A stretch of 64,000 nucleotides of DNA, taken from NCBI RefSeq assembly GCF_011752565.1, contig NZ_VWXK01000030.1:1-64000 (forward strand), given 5' to 3'. The stretch comes from Pantoea sp. Ap-967. Its GTDB lineage: Bacteria; Pseudomonadota; Gammaproteobacteria; Pseudomonadales; Pseudomonadaceae. The notes under the pieces were generated by a model. The model saw only the letters and a list, made by a program, of their open reading frames with translations. It did no database searches and was not told the origin of the DNA. Shown here in pieces: positions 35,620 through 43,941 of the stretch; positions within the stretch are counted from its first letter, which is position 1, and each line of letters opens with the position of its first letter. Both the position numbers and the translations under genes were made by a program.

Positions 35620-35798
35620 CGATCTATGGATCCTGTTCTGTGCCAGGCGCCTGGGGGTAGAGGGAGCGCCCGGCGGGGAATCGGCGCCAAGGATGCCGAG
35701 CACGGCCAGGGGTGGTCAAGCCAACTGCCCCGCCGCCTCGCCCACCCTGGCTGCCAGCCCCGTCATTATGAACCAAAGTGGGGCTTGTGCCCCTTGGA

Positions 35799-36509
35799 CT
35801 ATAGGAAGGTATGCAAGCGCTGGTGGGTATCGTCCTGATCGTCCAGGGGCAGGCGCCGCTTGCCGCTGAGGTAATGCAGGCTGAATACATCCAGGTAGGC
35901 ATCCAGGGCCTGCGAAGCCTGGCTGTCGCCTGCCAGGTCCAGGCACATGGCGGCGACTTCCGCGGTGCAGAAGTGGTCGTCGCGCTTGGAGCGGCGCAGG
36001 CGGTAGCGCGACATCTGCTCGGCTTGCAGGCTCAACACCGGGAAGCGGTCCAGGTAGGGGCTTTTGCGAAACATCTTGCGCGCTTCGGTCCAGGTGGCAT
36101 CGAGCAGGATGAACAGCGGGCGCTTGCCCGGCACGCGCACCACTTCGCTGACCACCCGCTGCGGGGCGACGAACTCGCCCGGGAAGACGATGTAGGGCTG
36201 CCACTGCGGGTCGTCGAGCAGCGCCAGCAGGCGCTCGTCTACCGACGTTCGCAGCCAGCCAAAGGCCGAGGTGTCGTCGATCAGGTCGGCGATCAGCCAG
36301 CCGGTGTTGGTCGGCTTCAGTGGCTCGGTGTCATGCATAAGCAGGCACACGCCGGAATCGGCCTGCACCTTGGGCTTCCAGGCACACAGGCAGTGGGTGG
36401 CGATGACCCGGCAATCCGGGCAACGCTCGGCTCGCGAGCCTCGGGCGATGAAGGGTTTGTTGCTGCGCGCCAGGCGTTCGGCACGCAGGCGCGCTACCGC
36501 ATGGCTCAT
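35799..36509 (-). CDS. DTW-domain protein, probable tRNA acp3U synthase
   Basis: 236-aa protein with an N-terminal cysteine cluster (CPDCRVIATHCLC) and the DTW-type motif LLDATWTEARKMFRKSPYL. DTW proteins such as TapT transfer the 3-amino-3-carboxypropyl group of SAM to uridine in tRNA. The motif here is DATW, within the accepted D-x-T-W pattern. The start at 36509 (MSHAVARLRAERLARSN) is the first Met that begins the domain. Monocistronic, facing away from the QSregVF gene. Confidence 0.82.
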   Translation of the reverse strand: MSHAVARLRAERLARSNKPFIARGSRAERCPDCRVIATHCLCAWKPKVQADSGVCLLMHDTEPLKPTNTGWLIADLIDDTSAFGWLRTSVDERLLALLDDPQWQPYIVFPGEFVAPQRVVSEVVRVPGKRPLFILLDATWTEARKMFRKSPYLDRFPVLSLQAEQMSRYRLRRSKRDDHFCTAEVAAMCLDLAGDSQASQALDAYLDVFSLHYLSGKRRLPLDDQDDTHQRLHTFL

Positions 36510-36723
36510 GGCAGCAGGCCTTGGCTGGAAAGGGGAACAGGCACAGGGACGACTCGGTGAAAACAAAGCGACAGTCTACCAGAGCAGGCGCCATTTGGCC
36601 GTGCAGCGCTGGCGGCTGGTCCTTTATAATCGTGGCCTTTGGCGGCCCGGTAAGCCTGCGGGCTGATGGAACGCCGCCCACCGGCGCAGGTCCAAGTGCC
36701 AGTCATCGAACCAGGAGAGATTC

Positions 36724-37146
36724 ATGCTGCGTCTTATCGTCCCGACCCTGAGCCTGTTGCTCGCCTTGCCATTGGCTGCCCAGGCGGCTTCCAAGCAGGA
36801 GTACGAGCTGAACACGATGCTGCAGAAGGTTGCCAAGGAAAGCAGCGTCGGTACCCCGCGGGCCATCAACGAGGACATCCTCGACCAGGGCTACACCGTC
36901 GAGGGCAAGGCATTGGTCAACCACTTGAGCGTGCGGGCCGAACATGCCGCGCGCATGCAGGAAAACCCTGAGCAGGTACGCAGCCAGCTGGGCGACAGCG
37001 TGTGCCGCAACAACGGCTACCGCAACCTGATGTCCAAGGGCGCGGTCATGGTTTATCGCTTCACCGTGTACAAGACCAACCAACCGGTCATGGACCAGGC
37101 CTTCGATTCCGCCAGCTGCACGGCCGGCAACAAGAAGCGCAAGTGA
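36724..37146 (+). CDS. Secreted QSregVF-family protein (PA3611-like)
   Basis: 140-aa protein with a Sec signal peptide (cleavage after AQAA, about residue 21) and two cysteines (DSVCRN and SASCTA) that may form a disulfide. It resembles the quorum-sensing-regulated PA3611 family of P. aeruginosa, secreted or periplasmic and linked there to virulence. GGAGAG lies before the ATG. Its role in a non-pathogen is unknown. Confidence 0.78.
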   Translation: MLRLIVPTLSLLLALPLAAQAASKQEYELNTMLQKVAKESSVGTPRAINEDILDQGYTVEGKALVNHLSVRAEHAARMQENPEQVRSQLGDSVCRNNGYRNLMSKGAVMVYRFTVYKTNQPVMDQAFDSASCTAGNKKRK

Positions 37147-37350
37147 TCAGCTGACCCGTTCGCCCTCCGCGCGCCACGGTTCCTCGTCGGCGCGCATTTC
37201 TGCCAGTAGCGCCTGCACGTAGCGCGACTGGCATTCAAGCGTTGCCAGCCGGCGCCTGCATTCGGCCTCCAGGGTTACATGGTGAAGCTGGGCGGCATTT
37301 TCCAGCAGTTGATAGAGCTGCCCATCCACCTCGATGACCAAGCGATGCAT
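37147..37350 (-). CDS. Small ribbon-helix-helix-like protein
   Basis: 67-aa protein MHRLVIEVDGQLYQLLENAAQ... with a short beta-strand followed by two predicted helices, resembling Arc/FitA-type ribbon-helix-helix proteins (AECRRRLATLE). The open frame extends to 37524, but the ATG at 37350 has GAGGTG at good spacing. No toxin gene lies beside it, so an orphan regulator or antitoxin remnant is possible. It converges with the QSregVF gene with no gap. Confidence 0.6.
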   Translation of the reverse strand: MHRLVIEVDGQLYQLLENAAQLHHVTLEAECRRRLATLECQSRYVQALLAEMRADEEPWRAEGERVS

Positions 37351-37652
37351 GGCTTCACCTCGCGCATCGACACGTTTCGCTTTCCCAGTTAACCAAACCC
37401 TCGCCGCCAGTGGCCATGCGCCGACGAGTGGCCGTTGCGATCCCCACGGCACGATCGTGCGCGAGGGTCTAGATTGATAGCGAAGCGCCGTAAAACAACG
37501 AGATGGATAATCACCCTGCACCACGGCCTTGAAGGCCTACTGCAATGCCCGAGGCGCACACTCGGGCCACAGCAGCCAGCGGCACACGCAGTGCCGCGGC
37601 CGGGCCATGCCATCGGCCCGGTCAGAGGTTTTGCTGCAGAAGGAGACGTTGA
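37351..37652. other. Intergenic region before the LOG gene
   Basis: About 300 nt with no gene. It holds the upstream region of the divergent pair RHH gene/LOG gene and GC-rich short inverted repeats (for example GGCCCG...CGGGCC). An AAGGAGA lies just before the LOG start. No clear promoter was identified. Confidence 0.4.
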
Positions 37653-38771
37653 ATGCCTTACCAAACGAATGAACAGCTGTTCAATCACTTCAGGGAACAT
37701 GGCATCGACCTGAGCCACATTGACCAGCAACTGCAACTGGTGGCGCCACACAGCGCCAACCTGCCGCTGTACCGCGACATGATGCTGACCGTGCTGCGCA
37801 TGGCCTTTGACGACAGCGACCGCTGGAGCGCCAAGATCACCCTGCAGGCCCTGCGTGAACTGGACCACGCATTCCGCACCCTGCAAGGCTACCGCGGGCG
37901 GCGCAAGGTCACCGTGTTCGGCTCGGCACGCACCCCGGTGGAACACCCCATGTACGCCCTGGCCCGCGAGCTTGGCGCCACCCTGGCCCGCTCCGAGTTG
38001 ATGGTGATTACCGGCGCCGGCGGCGGCATCATGGCCGCTGCCCATGAAGGCGCAGGCAGCGACCACAGCCTGGGCTTCAACATCACCCTGCCCTTCGAGC
38101 AGCACGCCAATGCCACCGTGGGCGGCACCGACCGGTTGCTGCCGTTCCACTTTTTCTTCATCCGCAAGTTGTTCTTCGTCAAGGAAGCCGATGCGCTGGT
38201 GCTCTGCCCTGGGGGCTTCGGTACGCTGGATGAGGCACTGGAGGTGTTGACGCTGATCCAGACCGGCAAGAGCCCGTTGGTGCCCGTGGTTCTACTGGAC
38301 TCGCCTGGCGGTACGTTCTGGCAGGATTGCCTGGATTTCATCAGCCGCCAGTTGGAAGAGAACCGCTACATCCTGCCCAGCGACCTGAAGCTGCTGCGCC
38401 TGGTGCACAGTGCGGATGAAGCGGTGGAGGAGATCAACCAGTTCTACAGCAACTACCACTCCAGCCGCTGGCTGAAGAACCAGTTCGTGATTCGCATGCA
38501 CCACCGGCTGAGTGAAGCGGCGCTGCATGACATCGATGAGGGCTTTGCCGATTTGCGCCTCAGCGGCCGCTACCACCAGCATGCCGACAGTGGTGCCGAG
38601 CACGAGGTGGGTAATTTCAGCCACCTGACACGGCTAACCTTTGCCTTCAATGGCCGCGACCAGGGGCGCCTGCGTGAACTGGTGGATTTCATCAACCTGC
38701 CTGAGAACTGGGCAAAGCCGGAGCCGATGCACACCACCCAGCGGGCGCGGGAGGCGCTGCGGGTCAATTGA
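37653..38771 (+). CDS. LOG-family nucleotide-processing protein
   Basis: 372-aa protein with a central Lysine-decarboxylase-like LOG domain. The diagnostic motif PGGFGTLDE appears near residue 188, and the Rossmann-like start is KVTVFGSARTP. LOG proteins hydrolyse nucleoside 5'-monophosphates at the base-ribose bond; longer bacterial members such as PpnN are regulated by (p)ppGpp. Extra N- and C-terminal helical parts are present. AAGGAGA precedes the ATG. Activity is inferred. Confidence 0.85.
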   Translation: MPYQTNEQLFNHFREHGIDLSHIDQQLQLVAPHSANLPLYRDMMLTVLRMAFDDSDRWSAKITLQALRELDHAFRTLQGYRGRRKVTVFGSARTPVEHPMYALARELGATLARSELMVITGAGGGIMAAAHEGAGSDHSLGFNITLPFEQHANATVGGTDRLLPFHFFFIRKLFFVKEADALVLCPGGFGTLDEALEVLTLIQTGKSPLVPVVLLDSPGGTFWQDCLDFISRQLEENRYILPSDLKLLRLVHSADEAVEEINQFYSNYHSSRWLKNQFVIRMHHRLSEAALHDIDEGFADLRLSGRYHQHADSGAEHEVGNFSHLTRLTFAFNGRDQGRLRELVDFINLPENWAKPEPMHTTQRAREALRVN

Positions 38772-38792
38772 TGGCGGCGGCCTGCAACCCAC

Positions 38793-38880
38793 CTGTAGGA
38801 GCGGGCTTGACCCGCGAAGCAAGCACCGCGGTGCATGGCACCGGCTTCGCCGGTGTTCGCGGGGCAAGCCCGCTCCTACA
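38793..38880. repeat. REP inverted pair between the LOG gene and recX
   Basis: Two opposed standard REP copies with an internal CACCGGCTTCGCCGGTG hairpin, located between convergent genes, likely a bidirectional terminator. Confidence 0.85.
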
Positions 38881-38915
38881 AGGGATTGCGCAGCCTGCGG
38901 GCCAATGCAATCGGG

Positions 38916-39386
38916 TTAGTAATCGTCCAGATCGCGGCCACTGAGCAAACGGCCGATCATGTCCATGGGGAACCCACGGTAGGCAAGGAATCGGGTTTGT
39001 TGGGCGCGGCTACGAGGGTCGTGCGGGCGTTGCCCGGCGAATTTGCGCTGCCAGGTATCCTGCAACAGCTCGGCCCAGTTCACTTCGCTTTCGCGCAGGG
39101 CCTGGTCGACATCGCCACGGTTCAACCCACGTTGGCCAAGCTCCTCGCGAATACGCGCGGGGCCATAGCCAGCACTGGAGCGGTAGCGAATGAAGCTTTC
39201 GAGGTAACGGGCTTCGCTTAGCAGCCCTTCTTCGGCGAGCCGATCGAGCGCAGGCTCGATCAGCTCATCCGGAGCGCCACGCTGACGCAACTTGCGCGTC
39301 AGCTCGACGCGACCGTGCTCGCGGCGCGCGAGCAGGTCCATGGCTGTCCGCCTGACGGCGACGGGGGTGTCGAGTACGGCGGACAT
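38916..39386 (-). CDS. recX: Regulatory protein RecX
   Basis: Small modulator that inhibits RecA filament growth. The 156-aa protein has three-helix repeats (RRTAMDLLARREHGRVELTRKL; YGPARIREELGQRGL). The start at 39386 (MSAVLDTPVAV) lies 12 nt after the recA stop, so recX is expressed by read-through from recA. Confidence 0.93.
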   Translation of the reverse strand: MSAVLDTPVAVRRTAMDLLARREHGRVELTRKLRQRGAPDELIEPALDRLAEEGLLSEARYLESFIRYRSSAGYGPARIREELGQRGLNRGDVDQALRESEVNWAELLQDTWQRKFAGQRPHDPRSRAQQTRFLAYRGFPMDMIGRLLSGRDLDDY

Positions 39387-39397
39387 ACCAGCTGCAA

Positions 39398-40465
39398 TCA
39401 ATAACCGGCGTCGGCGTCTGCCATGTCGTCGGCATCGGCTTCGGCAGCAGCGGCTTTGCCAGCTTCAGCTACAGCACCGGCCTTGAGCAGCTTTTCGCGA
39501 ATCTGCTTCTCGATTTCGGCACCAATGGCTGGGTTCTCATGCAGGTACTTGGCGGCGTTGGCCTTGCCCTGGCCGATCTTGTTGCCTTGGTAGGCATACC
39601 AGGCACCGGACTTCTCAACCAGGCCTTGGGACACACCCAGGTCGATGATCTCGCCGTTGCGGTAGATACCCTTGCCGTAGAGGATCTGGAACTCGGCCTG
39701 ACGGAACGGTGGCGAAACCTTGTTCTTGACGATCTTGACGCGGGTTTCGCTGCCAACCACTTCGTCGCCTTCCTTGACCGCGCCGGTACGGCGGATGTCC
39801 AGGCGCACCGAGGCGTAGAACTTCAGCGCGTTACCACCGGTGGTGGTTTCCGGGCTGCCGAACATCACACCGATCTTCATGCGGATCTGGTTGATGAAGA
39901 TGACCAGGCAGTTGGCGTTCTTGATGTTACCGGTGATTTTGCGCAGGGCCTGGGACATCAGACGGGCTTGCAGGCCGACGTGCATGTCGCCCATTTCGCC
40001 TTCGATTTCGGCCTTTGGCACCAGGGCCGCCACGGAGTCGACGATGATCACGTCTACCGCGTTGGAGCGCACCAGCATGTCGGTGATTTCCAGAGCCTGC
40101 TCGCCGGTGTCCGGCTGCGAGACCAGCAGGTCGTCGACATTCACGCCCAGCTTGCCGGCGTATTCAGGGTCGAGGGCGTGCTCAGCGTCGACGAAGGCGC
40201 AGGTGGCGCCATTCTTCTGGGCTTCAGCGATGACCGACAGGGTCAGCGTGGTTTTACCCGAGGATTCCGGGCCGTAAATTTCGACGATACGGCCTTTTGG
40301 CAGGCCGCCGATGCCGAGGGCAATGTCCAGGCCCAGGGAGCCGGTGGAGATTGCCGGGATACCTTGGCGCTCATGGTCGCCCATGCGCATGACAGCGCCT
40401 TTGCCGAATTGGCGTTCGATCTGACCCAGGGCCGCAGCCAAGGCGCGCTTCTTGTTGTCGTCCAT
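39398..40465 (-). CDS. recA: Recombinase A
   Basis: DNA strand-exchange protein and co-protease for LexA and PrtR-type repressors. The 355-aa protein has Walker A GPESSGKT (65-72), Walker B VIIVDSVAALVP, and DNA-binding loops around MGDMHVGLQARLMSQALRK and NQIRMKIGVMFGSPETTTGG. The acidic tail ends DADDMADADAGY. AGGAT precedes the ATG at 40465. A LexA-type box lies about 46 bp upstream. Confidence 0.99.
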   Translation of the reverse strand: MDDNKKRALAAALGQIERQFGKGAVMRMGDHERQGIPAISTGSLGLDIALGIGGLPKGRIVEIYGPESSGKTTLTLSVIAEAQKNGATCAFVDAEHALDPEYAGKLGVNVDDLLVSQPDTGEQALEITDMLVRSNAVDVIIVDSVAALVPKAEIEGEMGDMHVGLQARLMSQALRKITGNIKNANCLVIFINQIRMKIGVMFGSPETTTGGNALKFYASVRLDIRRTGAVKEGDEVVGSETRVKIVKNKVSPPFRQAEFQILYGKGIYRNGEIIDLGVSQGLVEKSGAWYAYQGNKIGQGKANAAKYLHENPAIGAEIEKQIREKLLKAGAVAEAGKAAAAEADADDMADADAGY

Positions 40466-40510
40466 TGAAATCCTCACGTGTTCGACGTGGCCCTGACGGC
40501 CGGGGAATAC

Positions 40511-40526
40511 CTGTATAAGTAGCCAG
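40511..40526. promoter_or_regulatory. LexA (SOS) box of recA
   Basis: CTGTATAAGTAGCCAG fits CTG-N10-CAG with an AT-rich centre, located 46 bp upstream of the recA ATG where the promoter is expected; a TTGCCT -35 candidate lies just upstream on the minus strand. Confidence 0.7.
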
Positions 40527-40570
40527 TATTATTCCACAGGCAAGCGCGTGAGCAAACCCCTGTCGTCGAA

Positions 40571-41053
40571 TTACTCCGCGCCAAGCTGTAACAAGCCGTC
40601 TAACGCGGCGATCACCGTCTGTCGGCGCACCGCTTCGCGGTCGCCGTCGAAGTGCCGACGCTCGCTGGTTACCTGGTTGCCATCGGCCCACGCCAGCCAT
40701 ACGGTGCCCACGGGCTTGGCGGGCGACCCGCCGTCGGGCCCGGCCACGCCACTGACCGCCACGGCAAAGCGCGCGCCGCTGGCAGCCTGGGCTCCGCGGG
40801 CCATGGCTTCGACCACTTCCTGGCTCACCGCCCCGACCTCGGCGAACAGTGCCTGGGGCACGTTCAGCTGGCGGGTTTTCTGGGTGTTGGAATAGGTGAC
40901 GTAACCGGCTTCGAACCAGGCGGAACTGCCCGGGATACGGGTGATGGCCTCGGCGATGCCACCGCCGGTGCAGGATTCGGCGGTGGTCACCTGGGCATGG
41001 AAGCGGCGCAGGTGTTCGCCCAGGCGGGTGGAGAGAACGGTGATGGGGTCCAT
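40571..41053 (-). CDS. pncC: Nicotinamide-nucleotide amidohydrolase PncC (CinA C-terminal type)
   Basis: Deamidates NMN to nicotinate mononucleotide in NAD salvage. The 160-aa protein is the single CinA C-terminal domain with TTAESCTGGG (active Ser/Thr region) and AVAVSGVAGPDGGS. The frame remains open far upstream to 41371, but the ATG at 41053 with AAGGA upstream gives the normal start MDPITVLSTRLGE; the upstream part is repeat sequence. It precedes recA on the same strand, as in other pseudomonads. Confidence 0.94.
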   Translation of the reverse strand: MDPITVLSTRLGEHLRRFHAQVTTAESCTGGGIAEAITRIPGSSAWFEAGYVTYSNTQKTRQLNVPQALFAEVGAVSQEVVEAMARGAQAASGARFAVAVSGVAGPDGGSPAKPVGTVWLAWADGNQVTSERRHFDGDREAVRRQTVIAALDGLLQLGAE

Positions 41054-41160
41054 GGGGCGTCCTTGGAGGCGTTGAACGGGATGGGGACACCGTAGCATTT
41101 TGTGGGAGGGGTGGGGTTTTCGGTGCGTGGGTTGGGGGTTGCGGCGTATGGGAGATGGGT

Positions 41161-41211
41161 ATGACGTGAGGTTTTCGGTGCCTGGAGATGTATATGACGT
41201 GAGGTTTTCGG
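41161..41211 (+). repeat. Short direct repeat beside the large palindrome
   Basis: ATGACGTGAGGTTTTCGG occurs identically at 41161-41178 and 41194-41211, a 33-nt period. The second copy runs into the left arm of the palindrome. Confidence 0.85.
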
Positions 41212-41461
41212 CGCCTATGAGATCGAGCGCCGCCCGCGCGGCGCTTCGCGAGCTGCGCTCGCTCCTACGTTTGTTTCGGGCCAGTGAGTCCTGGGGGATT
41301 GGCGCGCGAACGCCTTGGCGCATGGCGCAATATCGCGTCGTACCAACAAGGCGGTCGCGCGCGCCTGTCACAGGCGTTACTGGCCAAAAACAAACGTAGG
41401 AGCGAGCAAAGCTCGCGAAGCGCCGCGCGGGCGGCGCTCGATCTCATAGGCGCTGAAAACC
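41203..41461. repeat. Large near-perfect palindrome built on REP-like ends
   Basis: Inverted repeat with 83-bp arms (41203-41285 and 41379-41461) differing at only about five positions, around a 93-nt spacer that itself has partial inverted symmetry (GGCGCGCGAACGCCTTG against CAAGGCGGTCGCGCGCGCC). Each arm contains a GAGC-type REP core (TAGGAGCGAGC...GCTCGCG). Both strands give almost the same spurious open frame. It lies between pncC and the holin and can form a long cruciform or RNA hairpin. No transposase is present. Confidence 0.9.
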
Positions 41462-41515
41462 CCAAGGCGAACACTTCCCCCCATACACCGAAACCCTGGC
41501 GCCCAGCACGCACCC

Positions 41516-41854
41516 CTATCGCTCATCAACACCCACACCCTCACGCAACCCCAGCCGCTTGACCGCCCAATGCTCGTACAAGCGCATGGCAACATCCGCA
41601 CCGCCTACCGCCGTCATGCAGCCAAATGCACTGGCCGCCCAGATCGACAGGCCACCGGCATACAGCAGCATCACCGTCGATACCCCGCAGACCATGCAGG
41701 CCCCGGAGCGCAACGCCAGCCGTCGCAGCAGCGCCCAGCCGGTAGCGCCGGCCTTGTCGGCCCGCCACATTTCGCCGCTCAAGCCAGCGAGCAATGCCAG
41801 GACAATTACCAGCCAGAGCGGCATTTCCAACAATACCTGTGGCTCGTTGGTCAC
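41516..41854 (-). CDS. hol: Pyocin/tailocin-type holin
   Basis: 112-aa membrane protein with three hydrophobic helices (about 11-27, 49-66 and 68-85) and a charged tail, very similar in plan to the holin of P. aeruginosa R/F-pyocin clusters (EMWRADKAG, LRSGACMVCG, GGADVAMRLYEHW). The GTG at 41854 is preceded by a perfect AGGAGG, so it is the start although the open frame is longer. No endolysin, spanin or tail genes follow; pncC comes next after the palindrome. Confidence 0.8.
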   Translation of the reverse strand: MTNEPQVLLEMPLWLVIVLALLAGLSGEMWRADKAGATGWALLRRLALRSGACMVCGVSTVMLLYAGGLSIWAASAFGCMTAVGGADVAMRLYEHWAVKRLGLREGVGVDER

Positions 41855-41936
41855 TCTCACGCCTCCTGTAGTAATGCCTGCCGACACGGGCCAACAGGCG
41901 TTGATTACCGGCTTGCACCCGGCTTGAATACAGGCT

Positions 41937-42006
41937 ATGCATTCATGCATATGCAGTCAATGCATTTAATCAGCATATCTATGCGCGTGAATTCGCCTAA
42001 ATGCAT
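41937..42006. promoter_or_regulatory. ATGCAT cluster upstream of the holin
   Basis: Four ATGCAT palindromes (41937-41942, 41945-41950, 41960-41965, 42001-42006) plus near copies ATGCAG and GCATAT in 70 bp of AT-rich DNA between hol and prtR. The same motif recurs at the prtR start. Candidate operator for PrtR; inferred from shared sequence. Confidence 0.5.
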
Positions 42007-42049
42007 GAAAGCCTCGCCCAACGTGAGCTGTAGGCAATTTCCGAAGGCG

Positions 42050-42076
42050 AAAAAAACCCGCCGAGGCGGGTTTTCC
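42050..42076 (-). terminator. Terminator after prtR
   Basis: AAAACCCGCC/GGCGGGTTTT stem (loop GA within CCGAGG), followed on the minus strand by TTTTTTTCG. It separates prtR from hol, so the holin needs its own promoter. Confidence 0.85.
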
Positions 42077-42090
42077 TGAACAGCCTGCGC

Positions 42091-42828
42091 TCAACGCGCG
42101 TACATGCCCCACCAGAACACATGGCCGAGCAGGCTGATCTGCTCGTCCTGCATCTGCTGGAAGCTGTAATCCTCATCGGGATGTTCGTCGCGGTTGAAAC
42201 TGCGCAGGCGAATGCCGGTCGGCAGGCGATAGACCTGCTTCACCCGAAGCTGGCCGTTATGGTTGATGGCGTAGAGGTCGCCGTCGATGATGTCGCCGAT
42301 CGAGCACTTGCCGGTATTGACCCCAACCGTGGCGCCGTCGCGCAGCACCGGCAACATACTGTTGCCACGCACCGTCACGCACTTGGCCTGGTCGAACTGC
42401 ACACCGTTGTGTCGCAGGCTGCGCTTGCCAAAGCGCAAGCGCGCACGCTCGCTCTCTTCGATGACGAACCTTCCAGACCCTGCTGCCAATTCGACCTCGC
42501 GTAGGAAAGGCACCGATACCTCGTCGTCCTCGACGGGGGTTTCATCGTCCCACAGGCTGATGTCACTCAGCTCGGCATGGCCGTGTGCCGGCACCGGCGC
42601 TTCGCGCGCCTGGCCGAGCGCAGCACGGCCGCGCAGCTGCTCGGTGCTCACGCCGAAGTAGTCGGCGATCTTCGATACGTGCTTGTCGGAAGGGTCGACG
42701 ATCTTCTCACTGAGAATGCGCGACAAGGTAGATTGCGGTACGCCCGTGCGCCGGTACAGCTCCGTGGGGGACAGGCCGTGGCGGTCGAGCAGTTCTCGGA
42801 GTACGGTGGCTACATTGCGTTTTTGCAT
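42091..42828 (-). CDS. prtR: PrtR-type repressor (HTH plus LexA-like S24 protease)
   Basis: 245-aa self-cleaving repressor. The N-terminal XRE-type helix-turn-helix is residues about 17-60 (LSPTELYRRTGVPQSTLSRI). The C-terminal S24 domain has the Ala116-Gly117 cleavage site (VELAAGSG), catalytic Ser157 (RGNSM) and Lys197 (LRVKQVY). In P. aeruginosa PrtR represses pyocin genes and is cleaved with RecA after DNA damage. Start ATG at 42828 is uncertain; in-frame ATGs lie just upstream (42837). No prtN activator gene is present. Confidence 0.88.
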   Translation of the reverse strand: MQKRNVATVLRELLDRHGLSPTELYRRTGVPQSTLSRILSEKIVDPSDKHVSKIADYFGVSTEQLRGRAALGQAREAPVPAHGHAELSDISLWDDETPVEDDEVSVPFLREVELAAGSGRFVIEESERARLRFGKRSLRHNGVQFDQAKCVTVRGNSMLPVLRDGATVGVNTGKCSIGDIIDGDLYAINHNGQLRVKQVYRLPTGIRLRSFNRDEHPDEDYSFQQMQDEQISLLGHVFWWGMYAR

Positions 42829-42869
42829 AGCGTGCATAATGCAGGCAGCATCCGGCAAATGCAATGCAT
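42824..42869. promoter_or_regulatory. TGCAT repeats at the prtR start
   Basis: TGCAT at 42824-42828 and 42833-42837, ATGCA at 42839-42843 and 42859-42863, and a full ATGCAT at 42864-42869, all within 46 bp covering the prtR start and the gap to the upstream gene. The same motif lies before hol. Likely autoregulatory operator. Confidence 0.5.
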
Positions 42870-42873
42870 CCGC

Positions 42874-43941
42874 TCAGCTGGCCTCCAAGTCCTTGCGCGC
42901 CAGCGCAGTAATGGCTTGCTCATCCCGCTCTCGCAACCTGGGCAACCCTTGCGGCCAGCCGTTCGACCAGTCGAAACCGCCCAGGCGGCGCATGTCGTCG
43001 ATTGCCGAACGCCACCAGATCACCTTGCAGGCACGCTGGTATTCGTCGTTACCGATGAAGCTGCCATACAGCAGCTTGCGGCCGATGCCACGCAGGTGCG
43101 GTGGCACGCGGGTCAGGCTCCATTTCGCCGACAACCGGTCGAGCCACGAGGGCTGCGGCCGCTGTACCGGCACCTGCAGCGCCAAAGGCAGCAGGCTTGG
43201 GTCGAAACGGTCACCGTGGCGGGTGAAGAAGATCTCGAGAATGGCATGGATGAACGGCTTCATCGCATAGTAGTGGCTGATCATCCCTCGTGCCTGGTTG
43301 ATCCGCGTGCCATGCAACTCGAAGGAGAAGGCAATCTGCTCGATGGTATGCAGGGCTGCCGTGTAGGGCGCCCAGGCGTCGATACGCTGCACGGCGCGTT
43401 CGGCGACAGCGGCGTTCTCCAGGGCAAAGCCCAGCACACCGCTGTTGCACAGCTGCAGATCATCCGCCGGCGCCTCGCCAGCCCTCGCCAAACCCTGGGT
43501 GAACCCTGCGTAGTAGCTGCTGCCCGAGGCCTCGGCCCAGCTCATCTCGATTTCATCCACCAGGAACTGGCCACCATCAACCTGCTGGAACAGCTTTTGC
43601 GGCGCCTGCAGGAACACCGTGTCGGTATCGATGAAAATGGTCTTCTGCGCCCATGCGGCGGCATGGGCGATGGCGCAGGCCTTGCGCCGGTGCAGGTAGC
43701 CGCCGTTGCCGGTCCAGGCATCGAGCAGCCCGGCATCCAACTCAACCACCTCGACGGGCCAGCCCTCGAATGCCTGGGGCACGTCGGTCAGCACACGAAT
43801 GCTCGGCACCTCGCCCGGCGCGCTGCGCGCCAGCGCGGTCAGGATGCTCAGCTTGGCTTCCAGCTGGTAGATCCGGCGTTCGCCATACAGAAGGTAGATC
43901 AGTTGCTGGCTGACGAACGGGACCGTGCTGCAAACATTCAT
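42874..43941 (-). CDS. Glycosyltransferase-like protein of unknown role
   Basis: 355-aa protein with a GT-A-like organisation: an acidic D-x-D type motif FIDTDTVFLQ (Asp105, Asp107), hydrophobic strands before it, and a later ICNSG-like segment (LCNSGVLGF). No signal peptide or membrane helix is evident. It sits between mutS (divergent) and prtR (45 nt downstream), inside the typical tailocin insertion interval. Substrate and role unknown; it may be accessory cargo or part of cell-surface glycan modification. Confidence 0.65.
   Translation of the reverse strand: MNVCSTVPFVSQQLIYLLYGERRIYQLEAKLSILTALARSAPGEVPSIRVLTDVPQAFEGWPVEVVELDAGLLDAWTGNGGYLHRRKACAIAHAAAWAQKTIFIDTDTVFLQAPQKLFQQVDGGQFLVDEIEMSWAEASGSSYYAGFTQGLARAGEAPADDLQLCNSGVLGFALENAAVAERAVQRIDAWAPYTAALHTIEQIAFSFELHGTRINQARGMISHYYAMKPFIHAILEIFFTRHGDRFDPSLLPLALQVPVQRPQPSWLDRLSAKWSLTRVPPHLRGIGRKLLYGSFIGNDEYQRACKVIWWRSAIDDMRRLGGFDWSNGWPQGLPRLRERDEQAITALARKDLEAS

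Noticed and set aside
41054..41371. N-terminal extension of pncC
   Set aside because: The open frame continues upstream but consists of repeat sequence; the ATG at 41053 has a ribosome site and the normal family start.
41100..41562. Open frames with the peptide SSRSAARAAL on both strands
   Set aside because: Both arise from the arms of the large palindrome and read the same repeat in two directions; not genes.
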